Assembly: GCA_014654775.1 (NCBI GenBank) | Contig: JACVZW010000083.1 | Location: 1-64,000 of the forward strand | From: Paracoccaceae bacterium | Lineage (GTDB): Bacteria; Pseudomonadota; Alphaproteobacteria; Rhodobacterales; Rhodobacteraceae | Direction of reading: 5' to 3' | DNA: 64,000 nucleotides | Part shown: piece by piece, positions 34,513-41,981 of the stretch | Layout: every line of letters begins with the position of its first letter | How positions within the stretch are numbered: the first letter of the stretch is position 1 | The notes under the pieces: model-generated | What the model was told of the DNA's origin: nothing | Databases searched by the model: none | What the model saw: only the letters and a program-made list of their open reading frames with translations | Program-made: the position numbers and the translations under genes

Positions 34513-35567
34513 CAGTCGGCCAGAAGGCGGGCCGCGCCTTCCTCCAGATGCAGGGCGACGGTTGATCCGGGGGGGGGCAGCGCCGTCCGGGCCGAATTCT
34601 GCAGGCGGATATGGAATTCCTCGCCCGTGGTCAGGCGCGTGAGAAGCTGCAGGTCGGTGCCAAGATAGACGATGCGTTCCACCACCGCTTCCAGATCGCC
34701 GGTCGCGGCCAGCGACAGCCGTTCAGGGCGGATGGAAATGTGGTGCTTGCCCGGGCCGTTTCCGACCGCGGCACAGGTGATGGCATGGCCACCCGGCAAG
34801 ATAACGCGGGCGGTGTCGCCCTCGATCCGCTCCACCGTGACCTCCAGAAGGTTCGTCTCGCCGATGAAATCGGCCACAAAGCGGTTGACCGGCGCCTCGT
34901 AGATGTCGCGCGCCGTGCCGATCTGCTGCACCCGGCCTTGGCTCATGACCGCGATGCGGTCGGACATCGTCAGCGCCTCTTCCTGATCATGCGTGACGAA
35001 GATGAAGGTTATGCCGGTCTGCTCTTGCAGGGTCTTCAACTCCACCCGCATGGCCTGCCGCAGCTTGAGGTCCAGCGCCGACAGGGGTTCGTCCAGAAGC
35101 AATACCTTGGGTTCCGGGGCCAGCGCCCGGGCCAGTGCCACGCGTTGCTGCTGGCCACCCGACAGCTGCGAGGGCAGGCGGTCGGCGAAGGCGGAAAGAT
35201 GCACCATCTCGAGCATCTTTCCCGCTCGCGCCGTGCGGTCGGCCAGACCCATGCCCTTCATCTTCAACCCGAAGGCCACGTTGTCCAGCACGGTCATATG
35301 CGGGAAGAGGGCATATTGCTGGAACACCGTGTTGACGGGGCGGTGGTTCGGTTCAAGCCCCGCGATGTTCTGCCCGAACAGGCGAATCTCGCCTTCGGTC
35401 ACATCCTCGAACCCGGCGATGCAGCGCAGGAGCGTGGTCTTTCCACAGCCCGACGGGCCCAAAAGGGTGAAGAATTCATTGTCGGAGATGGACAGCGATA
35501 CCCCGTGCAGCGCCGTGGCGGTGCCATAGCGCTTGACCACGGAACGGATGTCGATGGCGGTTGACAT
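34512..35567 (-). CDS. Polyamine-type ABC transporter ATPase (PotA/PotG-like)
   Basis: A 351-residue ABC ATPase. Walker A is GPSGCGKTT (about residue 37), the signature is LSGGQQQRVALARALAPEP, Walker B is LLLDEPLSALD and the switch His is in FVTHDQEEAL. The C-terminal 110 residues are a TOBE regulatory domain. It is the first gene of the six-gene operon potA-potB-potC-binding protein-amidase-TMADH-like. The divergent LuxR-type gene starts 75 bases away, with a perfect palindrome in between. Confidence 0.93.
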   Translation of the reverse strand: MSTAIDIRSVVKRYGTATALHGVSLSISDNEFFTLLGPSGCGKTTLLRCIAGFEDVTEGEIRLFGQNIAGLEPNHRPVNTVFQQYALFPHMTVLDNVAFGLKMKGMGLADRTARAGKMLEMVHLSAFADRLPSQLSGGQQQRVALARALAPEPKVLLLDEPLSALDLKLRQAMRVELKTLQEQTGITFIFVTHDQEEALTMSDRIAVMSQGRVQQIGTARDIYEAPVNRFVADFIGETNLLEVTVERIEGDTARVILPGGHAITCAAVGNGPGKHHISIRPERLSLAATGDLEAVVERIVYLGTDLQLLTRLTTGEEFHIRLQNSARTALPPPGSTVALHLEEGAARLLAD

Positions 35568-35618
35568 GCGGCCCCATACCCCTTGCAGTATCGGGGAAGG
35601 TTAAGTTTGGCCCGGTCG

Positions 35619-35634
35619 GGGGGTATATACCCCC
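35619..35634. promoter_or_regulatory. Perfect 16-bp palindrome between divergent operons
   Basis: GGGGGTATATACCCCC is a perfect palindrome 51 bases before the ATPase start and 8-11 bases before the LuxR-type gene start. It is placed where one dimeric regulator could control both directions, and the adjacent LuxR-type product is the natural candidate. Because it nearly touches the regulator start codon, binding would probably repress the regulator gene. Confidence 0.55.
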
Positions 35635-35642
35635 AGAGAGGT

Positions 35643-36437
35643 ATGATGCAGCCGCTGCCCAACAGCGCCGAAGGGCAATTGGCCCGGGTCATTCGCCGCA
35701 TCGGCGGGGCCGGGTTCGAGGGTGCCCTGCAGGACTGGTTCCGCCGCTGCGTCGCGCCCGACAACCTGATCATCCTTGCCTATCGCGACGCGGGCCCGCC
35801 GCAGGTTCTGTTCCGGCAGGCGGATCAACCGCAGGTCTTTTCCCAGCTCGACAGCACCTATCTGGCCGGGGCCTATCTGCTCGACCCCTATCACGATCTG
35901 CACATGAGCCGGGTGCCAGCGGGGGCCTATCGGCTGCGCGACGTGGCCCCCGATGCCTTTCACCGCAGCCGCTATTTCATCGAGTATTACCAGCAGACCA
36001 CGCTGGTGGATGAGATCACCTTCCTTCTTTACCCCGTGGCGGATGTGTCGCTGAATATCTGCATCGGGCGGGATGCGGCTTCGGGCCAGCCCTTCACCCC
36101 GCGCGAGGTGGAGATGTGCCAGCGCCTTGCCCCGGTGGTGACGGCCTTGGGCGAGGCGCATTGGCAGGGCCTGCGGGCCGAACAGGGCGCGGCGGATGAT
36201 GTGACGATGCAGTTGATGCGTGGGCTTGAAGGGGCGCGCGGCATCCGCTTGTCGCCCCGTCAGGCAGAGGTGGCGCTTCTGATCCTGCGGGGTCATTCGA
36301 CCGTGTCCATCGGCCTGCGGTTGGGGGTCAGCGCGCAGACGGTGAAGGTCTTTCGCAAACAGCTTTACGCCCGCTGTGGCATCACCTCGCAGGCGGAATT
36401 GTTCGCGTTGATGCTGCCGCTTCTGTCCGCGGCTTAG
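35643..36437 (+). CDS. LuxR-type transcriptional regulator without receiver domain
   Basis: A 264-residue regulator. The C-terminal LuxR helix-turn-helix is clear (LSPRQAEVALLILRGHST, then SAQTVKVFRKQLYARCGI) in about residues 205-260. The N-terminal 190 residues show no receiver or autoinducer-binding signature that I recognise; they contain aromatic-rich stretches (YLLDPYHDLHM, YFIEYYQQTT) and may bind a small ligand. Two tandem ATGs (35643, 35646) follow GAGAGG; the second has better spacing. It is divergent from the importer operon and 88 bases before the aldehyde dehydrogenase gene, so all are likely one regulon. Confidence 0.82.
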   Translation: MMQPLPNSAEGQLARVIRRIGGAGFEGALQDWFRRCVAPDNLIILAYRDAGPPQVLFRQADQPQVFSQLDSTYLAGAYLLDPYHDLHMSRVPAGAYRLRDVAPDAFHRSRYFIEYYQQTTLVDEITFLLYPVADVSLNICIGRDAASGQPFTPREVEMCQRLAPVVTALGEAHWQGLRAEQGAADDVTMQLMRGLEGARGIRLSPRQAEVALLILRGHSTVSIGLRLGVSAQTVKVFRKQLYARCGITSQAELFALMLPLLSAA

Positions 36438-36524
36438 GTTTTTCCGAAGCAGTGGGGCGGAAATCTGTTGTCACGGGCGGTGGGTCGTGCTGGCAGTTTG
36501 GGGCGCGAACTGGGGGGATTGATC

Positions 36525-38009
36525 ATGGCGGATGGGGCGGACTGGCGGGCCTTGGCGGCGGGAATGCAGCCGCGCACCGGGCTTTGGATCGACGGGCGCT
36601 GGCAGGAGGCGGCCTCTGGCGCGCGCTTTGCTAGCGTGAACCCCGCCACCGGCGCGGTGCTGGCCGAAGTGGCGCGGGGCGACGCAGCCGATGTGGACCG
36701 CGCCGTGCGGGCCGCCCGCCGCGCCTTCGAGGATGGCCGCTGGTCGCGCAAATCGCCAGCCGAGCGCAAGGAGGTGCTGCTGCGCCTTGCCACTCTGATC
36801 CGGGCCCATGTGCCGGAATTGGCGCTGCTCGACACGCTGGACATGGGAAAGCCGATTGCCGAATCCTCCACCATCGACGCGCCGGGATCGGCGCATTTCT
36901 TCCAGTGGCATGCCGAGGCCATAGACAAGCTTTATGATGAGATCGCGCCGACAGGTCCCGGTGACATCGCCATGATCCGGCGCGAGGCGCTGGGGGTGGT
37001 GGGGGCGGTGGTGCCGTGGAACTTTCCCCTCGACATGGCGACATGGAAACTGGCCCCGGCTCTGGCCATGGGGAATTCCGTGGTGCTGAAGCCTGCGGAA
37101 CAATCGCCCCTTTCGGCGCTGCGTCTGGCGGAACTGGCGGCCGAGGCGGGGGTGCCAGATGGGGTTCTGAACGTGGTGCCGGGATACGGGGCCGAGGCGG
37201 GGCAGGCGCTGGGCCTGCATCCTGATGTGGATTGCCTTGCCTTCACCGGATCGACCGAGGTGGGCAAACTGTTCCAGACCTATGCCGGGCGGTCGAACAT
37301 GAAACAGGTCTGGCTGGAGACGGGGGGCAAGTCGCCCAACCTGATCTTCCCCGACGCCGATCTGGACCGCGCCGCCGACATGGCGGCCTTCGGCATCTTC
37401 TTCAACGCGGGCGAGGTTTGTTCCGCCAATTCACGCCTTCTGGTGCATCGCGATGTGCATGACGCGATGGTGGAACGGCTGGTCGCCCGCGCCGGGGCGG
37501 TGGTGCAGGGCGATCCGCTGGATCTGGCCACGACGATGGGGCCGATGGTGGACAGCCACCATGCGGGCCGGGTCGCGGGTTTCATCGACCGGGCCCGGGG
37601 CGGGGCGCGCCTTGTGACGGGCGGGGAACGGGTGACGCGGTTCGGATCGGACGCGTGGATCACACCCACGATCTTTGACCGGGTCGACCCGACAAGCGAG
37701 TTGGCACGGGAAGAGGTGTTCGGCCCCGTCCTCGCCGTGATCCCCTTCGCGGACGAGGCCGAGGCGGTGCGCATTGCCAATGACACAGCTTACGGGCTTG
37801 CCGCGTCGGTCTGGACGCGCGACATCGACCGGGCTTTCCGGGTCAGCGCCGCGTTGAAGGTGGGAACCGTCTCGGTCAACACGGTGGATGCGCTATCGGC
37901 TATGACGCCCTTCGGCGGGGTGAAGCAATCGGGTTTTGGGCGGGACCTGTCGCTGCACAGCTTTGACAAATACAGCGCGCTGAAGACCGTTTGGGTTAAA
38001 ATTGGTTGA
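36525..38009 (+). CDS. PuuC-like aldehyde dehydrogenase
   Basis: A 494-residue NAD(P)-dependent aldehyde dehydrogenase. Catalytic residues are Glu in VWLETGGKSPNLIF and Cys in FFNAGEVCSANSRLLV; the cofactor motif is FTGSTEVGK. The pattern is closest to PuuC/KauB enzymes that oxidise 4-(gamma-glutamylamino)butanal, 4-guanidinobutanal or 4-aminobutanal. That fits a route in which the TMADH-like enzyme makes an aldehyde from an imported amine. GGGGGA lies seven bases before the ATG at 36525. Confidence 0.9.
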   Translation: MADGADWRALAAGMQPRTGLWIDGRWQEAASGARFASVNPATGAVLAEVARGDAADVDRAVRAARRAFEDGRWSRKSPAERKEVLLRLATLIRAHVPELALLDTLDMGKPIAESSTIDAPGSAHFFQWHAEAIDKLYDEIAPTGPGDIAMIRREALGVVGAVVPWNFPLDMATWKLAPALAMGNSVVLKPAEQSPLSALRLAELAAEAGVPDGVLNVVPGYGAEAGQALGLHPDVDCLAFTGSTEVGKLFQTYAGRSNMKQVWLETGGKSPNLIFPDADLDRAADMAAFGIFFNAGEVCSANSRLLVHRDVHDAMVERLVARAGAVVQGDPLDLATTMGPMVDSHHAGRVAGFIDRARGGARLVTGGERVTRFGSDAWITPTIFDRVDPTSELAREEVFGPVLAVIPFADEAEAVRIANDTAYGLAASVWTRDIDRAFRVSAALKVGTVSVNTVDALSAMTPFGGVKQSGFGRDLSLHSFDKYSALKTVWVKIG

Positions 38010-38023
38010 CGCCGGGTAAGGCT

Positions 38024-38053
38024 TTGCGACTCGTTCCCAGACGCGTGTATAAG
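38024..38053 (+). promoter_or_regulatory. Candidate promoter, receiver gene
   Basis: TTGCGA (38024-38029) and TATAAG (38048-38053) are 18 bases apart. They are about 180 bases before the receiver gene, so a long leader would result. Between them and the gene I see no open frame. Confidence 0.3.
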
Positions 38054-38231
38054 GGCGCTGTATCCGCGCAGAGTTCCGACCGCTGCGATTGCCGAGTCTT
38101 CGGAAACAATTCGTTCCGTTAACTTTGTTGGAAAATGGAAAGCAGTCATTGACGCAACGTCACTCCGGCGTCACGCTGCAGGTGTCTACGGGTCGGGGAT
38201 TACCGGTGGACAGGCGCTTCGGGGGGTGCCG

Positions 38232-38621
38232 ATGGCAGAATTGAAGCGGATTCTTCACGTCGAAGACGATGAGGATATCCTGATGATCGCACGTCTGGCG
38301 CTTGCCGATCTCGGCGGGTTTGAGGTCATGCAGTGCATGTCCGGCCCGGAGGCCGTGGAAAAGGGCGCGGCCTTTGCGCCCAATCTTCTTCTGCTGGACT
38401 TCATGATGCCCGAGATGAACGGGCTGCAGACGCTGCAAGCATTGCGGGCGCAGGCGCCGCTGGCAGATGTGCCCGCGATCTTTATGACCGCCAAGCAGAT
38501 CGAGGTCGGGGATGCCGAATTCGGCGGTCTCGGGGTGCTGGGCAAGATCACCAAGCCCTTCGATCCGGTCGCCCTGTCCAATGACATCATGCGTCTTTGG
38601 GGCCAGCGGCCGCAGCCCTAG
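38232..38621 (+). CDS. CheY-like single-domain response regulator
   Basis: A 129-residue receiver with no output domain. The acidic pocket is EDDED (residues 11-15), the phosphoacceptor is Asp56 in LLLLDFMMPEMNG, the Thr is in IFMTAKQ and the Lys is in KITKPFDP. It is likely to relay phosphate, with the HPt gene immediately convergent (16 bases between stops) and a histidine kinase gene behind it. The start at 38232 follows CGGGGGG; a GTG two codons upstream is possible. Confidence 0.88.
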   Translation: MAELKRILHVEDDEDILMIARLALADLGGFEVMQCMSGPEAVEKGAAFAPNLLLLDFMMPEMNGLQTLQALRAQAPLADVPAIFMTAKQIEVGDAEFGGLGVLGKITKPFDPVALSNDIMRLWGQRPQP

Positions 38622-38629
38622 GGCAGGGC

Positions 38630-38646
38630 GGGGGCGTCACGCCCCC
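38630..38646. terminator. Hairpin between convergent receiver and HPt genes
   Basis: GGGGGCG-TCA-CGCCCCC is a perfect 7-bp stem that spans the end of the HPt gene and the short gap to the receiver gene. It could end transcription from both sides, though no T run is present. Confidence 0.4.
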
Positions 38647-38999
38647 TTGGTGATGGTTTCGTCAATCTCGTCCAAGAGGGATTCCAGCGCCAGATGCAGT
38701 TCGGGCGGGACCTCGATCACCGCAAGGGCCTCTTTCCAAGGGTTCAGCATCTCGTCCACCTCGCCGGCGGCCTTTCCCAGACGGTCAAAGCCGAGGGTCG
38801 GCGCCACACCGCGCACCTTGTGGGCATCTTCCTGCAGCAGACGCATCACCGCCGGGTCCGGGTTGCGGAAATCGGCCGAGCGCAGATAGGCCGTCAGACG
38901 TTCGCGGCGCGGACCGAGTGTGGCCACGAAATGCGCGCGGATCGGCGCAAGGCGGGCGGCCAGATCGGCCTGCTGGGGAACATCAACCTGGAACGTCAT
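38637..38999 (-). CDS. Histidine phosphotransfer (HPt) protein
   Basis: A 120-residue helical protein with the HPt phosphoacceptor His60 in LQEDAHKVRGVAPTLGF, flanked by the usual small residues. HPt domains shuttle phosphate between receivers. It begins five bases after the histidine kinase stop, so kinase and HPt are co-expressed. With the convergent receiver this gives most parts of a phosphorelay. Confidence 0.85.
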   Translation of the reverse strand: MTFQVDVPQQADLAARLAPIRAHFVATLGPRRERLTAYLRSADFRNPDPAVMRLLQEDAHKVRGVAPTLGFDRLGKAAGEVDEMLNPWKEALAVIEVPPELHLALESLLDEIDETITKGA

Positions 39000-39003
39000 G
39001 TCT

Positions 39004-40428
39004 TCAGTCCTTCAAGGGAAAATCGATGACGAAGGTGGTGCCTTCGCCAAGCGTGCTCGTGTAATCGACGCTGCCCCCATGCGCCGACATGATTTCCTGT
39101 GCGATGCACAGGCCCAGCCCCGTGCCGCCATGCGAGCGGCGGTCCGAGGAATCGACCTGGGTGAACTTTCCGAAGACCTTTTCGCGCGAATTGGCCGGAA
39201 TGCCGATGCCGTGATCCTGCACCTCCACCCAAGCGCGGCCAGCCGTGCGGCGGATCCGCACTTCGACCTTCTCGCCACGCTTGGAGAATTTCACAGCGTT
39301 CGAAAGCAGGTTGTCCAGCACCTGATGCAGCCTGTCGCGATCCGCCCGCACGAAGACGCGCTGCGCGCCCGGCGAGAAGTCGATGCTGATACCATAGGTC
39401 TGGGCGAAGGTTTCCATTGCCCCAATGCATTCCTCGACGATGTCGGCAAGGTCAACCTCGTCAAAGCTGTAGCTCATCTGACCGGACTCGAGTTTCTGCA
39501 GATCGAGCAGGTCATTGATCAGCGCCGAGAGGCGAATGCTGTTTTTGTGGGCGATTTCAAGAATGTTGCGCGCCTTGGCGGGGTCATTGTCATAGGCCCC
39601 TGTCCGCAGAAGCCCGAGCGCGCCGTTGATCGAGGTAAGCGGCGTGCGCAACTCGTGGCTGACGACCGAGACGAATTGCGACTTCACCTCGTAGGCGGCC
39701 TGCACGCGGTCGCGTTCGCGCCGCAACTCATCCAACTGGTCGAGGCCGCGCCGATAGAGCCTGAGGAAGATGATCGAACATTCGATCACAAAGAACAGGA
39801 CGAAGACCACGGTAAACAGCTGCAGCCAAAGGAAGTTCTTCAGCGGCGGCATCACCGCAAGCAGGTCCGAGATCGGGATGTAGAGGAAGACGCCCGTGTA
39901 GACGACCAGCCGCAGCAGCAGGATCTGCGGGATCTGGTGATTGTTCACCGCCGCGAAGAGACCCGCCGAAAACAGGAAGAACAGCGGCATGAAGTGAGAG
40001 GATATCCCCTCCAGATGCGCCACGATCCCGGCCCAGAGGGCGATGGAGATACTGCTGAGCGTAGCGGTCAGAAACAGTAGGTTCCGATAACGCCGCGCCT
40101 CGCGCAGGCTGCCGCCTTTCCAGCGCACGATACGCAGCGACACCCAAGTATCTGAAAACTCGCAGAACTGGATGAAGAGATAGCAGAAGACCGCGATCTC
40201 GATGTCGTAATAGAAGCCGCACAAAAGCCCTGCAGCGGCATAGATCGTCTGGCGCTTCCAGAACAGCACGAGGCCGCCGTTCACATAGTCGCGCACCTGC
40301 TTTTCAAGCCGCGCAGCGCTTGTCTCCATCTTCAGCATGCCGCGGATGTAGCGACGCGCGCGTGCAAAGGCGGAGGGCCGCTGATTGCGGTCTGCCGAAG
40401 CGCTGGCGCTGAGCGGGGCGGATGTCAT
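39004..40428 (-). CDS. Membrane-bound sensor histidine kinase
   Basis: A 474-residue kinase. The first 225 or so residues hold about six membrane helices arranged in pairs (for example TIYAAAGLLCGFYYDIEIAV and LLFLTATLSSISIALWAGIV) with little periplasmic sequence, so it may sense within the membrane. A short coiled coil leads to the HisKA box VVSHELRTPLTSINGALGLL (His near 258). The ATPase domain has DNLLSNAVKFS (N box), DHGIGIP (G1), FGKFTQVDSS (F) and GGTGLGLCIAQ (G2). It is followed by the HPt gene. Confidence 0.9.
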   Translation of the reverse strand: MTSAPLSASASADRNQRPSAFARARRYIRGMLKMETSAARLEKQVRDYVNGGLVLFWKRQTIYAAAGLLCGFYYDIEIAVFCYLFIQFCEFSDTWVSLRIVRWKGGSLREARRYRNLLFLTATLSSISIALWAGIVAHLEGISSHFMPLFFLFSAGLFAAVNNHQIPQILLLRLVVYTGVFLYIPISDLLAVMPPLKNFLWLQLFTVVFVLFFVIECSIIFLRLYRRGLDQLDELRRERDRVQAAYEVKSQFVSVVSHELRTPLTSINGALGLLRTGAYDNDPAKARNILEIAHKNSIRLSALINDLLDLQKLESGQMSYSFDEVDLADIVEECIGAMETFAQTYGISIDFSPGAQRVFVRADRDRLHQVLDNLLSNAVKFSKRGEKVEVRIRRTAGRAWVEVQDHGIGIPANSREKVFGKFTQVDSSDRRSHGGTGLGLCIAQEIMSAHGGSVDYTSTLGEGTTFVIDFPLKD

Positions 40429-40448
40429 TCCGATGCGGCCTTCTATCC

Positions 40449-40832
40449 CTAGTGCAGCCGCACCCGGCGCAGCGCGTCCATCGCCACGTCGATCGTGGCG
40501 GGAATCAACTGCTCGGGCAGCGGAACCCGGCGATAATCAAGCATTAGAAAGGTGGTGTCGATGCACGTTGTCCTATGGGGCACATAGTCCGCCTGCGCAA
40601 AGGTTCCATGGGCCTCGATCGCATCTCCGAGTGAAACATCACCGAGGAAACGCTCCATCAGCACGGGATCCGACAGGGTGAAGGTCGTGCGATGCGGATA
40701 GGGGTTGCGACCGGGTGCCGTCTGGGCGGGTTCGAGCGAGATGTCCACGAGAAGGCGGCGCTCCGGACGTTCCAGAAGCAGCAGGTCGGCGACTTCGCCG
40801 AAAACGCGGAAGGATTGAAAGTAGCGCGGCAT
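40449..40832 (-). CDS. Conserved hypothetical protein upstream of the kinase
   Basis: A 127-residue protein of no family that I recognise. It starts MPRYFQSFRVFGEVADLLLL and continues with a basic/acidic mix (PHRTTFTLSDPVLMERFLGDV, YVPHRTTCIDTTFLMLDYRR). It looks soluble and has no signal peptide. It lies 20 bases upstream of the histidine kinase gene on the same strand and is probably in that operon. The reading frame is open 96 bases further upstream, but that part is Arg-rich and looks non-coding. Confidence 0.55.
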   Translation of the reverse strand: MPRYFQSFRVFGEVADLLLLERPERRLLVDISLEPAQTAPGRNPYPHRTTFTLSDPVLMERFLGDVSLGDAIEAHGTFAQADYVPHRTTCIDTTFLMLDYRRVPLPEQLIPATIDVAMDALRRVRLH

Positions 40833-41393
40833 CACGGGCCCCCGGGGATGGTCTTGCGTCGTCCTGCGATGGGCGTTTCGACGCCTGCAGCATTTCATGG
40901 CCCCGGTTTCGCCGTTCACTTGGACCATTTTGTGGTCGCGCTGCGGTGATTTCTGGCGTTTTCGCGCCGGAACAGGGCGAATCGCGCAAAAGCTGACTTG
41001 AAAAATTGGAATTCCCGTGTAGGGAGAATGTTGCGGAATGAGAAACAGTGGCCACCGCCCGATCTATGGGCAGATGTCGTGAATCGTCAAATTCAGCAGG
41101 AAGGGCCACATGAGGACCAACCTACAAAATGTTGTATGGCAAGGCTTTTTCCTCTTTGCGGATTTGCCACAGTTTCGCCAGATTCGCAGAAACTGGGTAA
41201 AATGGGTTAGCGTTTTGCCAAAGCCCATGCCCTTGTAAATTAAGAATTGTTACCAAGTGAGCGCGCAATGGCTAGCCTACCACCCCAAAGACGCGACGAC
41301 CGCTTTGCTGCGGCGCCGGGTGCAAAGGTGACCGACGGGAAGTCTCTTCCCGTCATCGGACCTGCGCGAGAGGCAGGTGGAAGCGGGAGCGTG
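40833..41393. other. Non-coding region before the luxI homologue
   Basis: About 560 bases between divergent genes. The stretch 40980-41270 is AT-richer than the flanks and promoter-like, with TTAAGAATTGTTAC at 41240-41253, an imperfect match to the CtrA TTAA-N7-TTAA site (spacing 6, one mismatch). The frame of the luxI homologue is open from 41268, so part of this may be coding if that earlier ATG is used. I see no convincing small gene. Confidence 0.5.
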
Positions 41394-41981
41394 ATGCTGA
41401 CAACGACCCTGTCCTTCCAGAACATGCATCAGCACGGCGACCTGTTCGTGAACCTTCTGCGCGCGCGCCGGAACTCCTTTATCGTCAAAAACAACTGGCG
41501 CCTGCCCGAAGCCGAAGGCATGGAGTTCGACCAGTACGACACCCCTGCCAGCCGCTGGATCGCGGTGCACGAGAATGGCGATGTGCTGGCGGGCGTGCGG
41601 CTCACGCCGACGACCGCGCGGGTTGGCATGTACACTTACATGATTCGCGATGCTCAGCGCGGGATGCTTGAGTCGATCCCGTCCGACCTGATGGATTTCG
41701 AAGCGCCGGTCGATCCGAAGATCTGGGAAGCCTCGCGAATCTTTGTGTCGAATGCGGTGCCCGCCCGGCTGCGCAAGAAGGTTCAGGGCGATCTGATGTA
41801 CGAGATGATCCGCACCGCCCGCTCGCTCGGAGCGCACAAGATCATCGCCTTCGGCCCGGCAGTCTGGCCGCGCTGGATCGGGCGGCTTGGCCTGAAGGCC
41901 ACGCCCGCCGGTCCGATCATGGAACTTGACGGCGTGCGGGTCCAGGTTGCTGTGATGGACCTTGACCCACGCCTGCATTGA
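41394..41981 (+). CDS. LuxI-type acyl-homoserine-lactone synthase
   Basis: A 195-residue AHL synthase homologue. The conserved features are Arg in LLRARRNSFIV, NNWRLPEAEGMEFDQYDTP with the invariant Trp, Glu, Asp and Asp, GVRLTPTT, and the EASRIFV strand. The enzyme makes an acyl-homoserine lactone from S-adenosylmethionine and an acyl donor. I start it at 41394, since GGGAG precedes that ATG and family members begin about this far before the Arg; an ATG at 41268 would add 42 low-complexity residues. No luxR partner with an autoinducer domain is next to it. Its 3' end overlaps the opposing gene by 65 bases. Confidence 0.8.
   Translation: MLTTTLSFQNMHQHGDLFVNLLRARRNSFIVKNNWRLPEAEGMEFDQYDTPASRWIAVHENGDVLAGVRLTPTTARVGMYTYMIRDAQRGMLESIPSDLMDFEAPVDPKIWEASRIFVSNAVPARLRKKVQGDLMYEMIRTARSLGAHKIIAFGPAVWPRWIGRLGLKATPAGPIMELDGVRVQVAVMDLDPRLH

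Noticed and set aside
40998-41210. A 70-residue plus-strand frame upstream of the luxI homologue
   Set aside because: It has no ribosome-binding site, mixed composition and no recognisable pattern, and it lies in an AT-rich promoter-like gap.
41240-41253. CtrA binding site before the luxI homologue
   Set aside because: TTAAGAATTGTTAC has spacing of six and a mismatch in the second half, so it does not meet the TTAA-N7-TTAA consensus.
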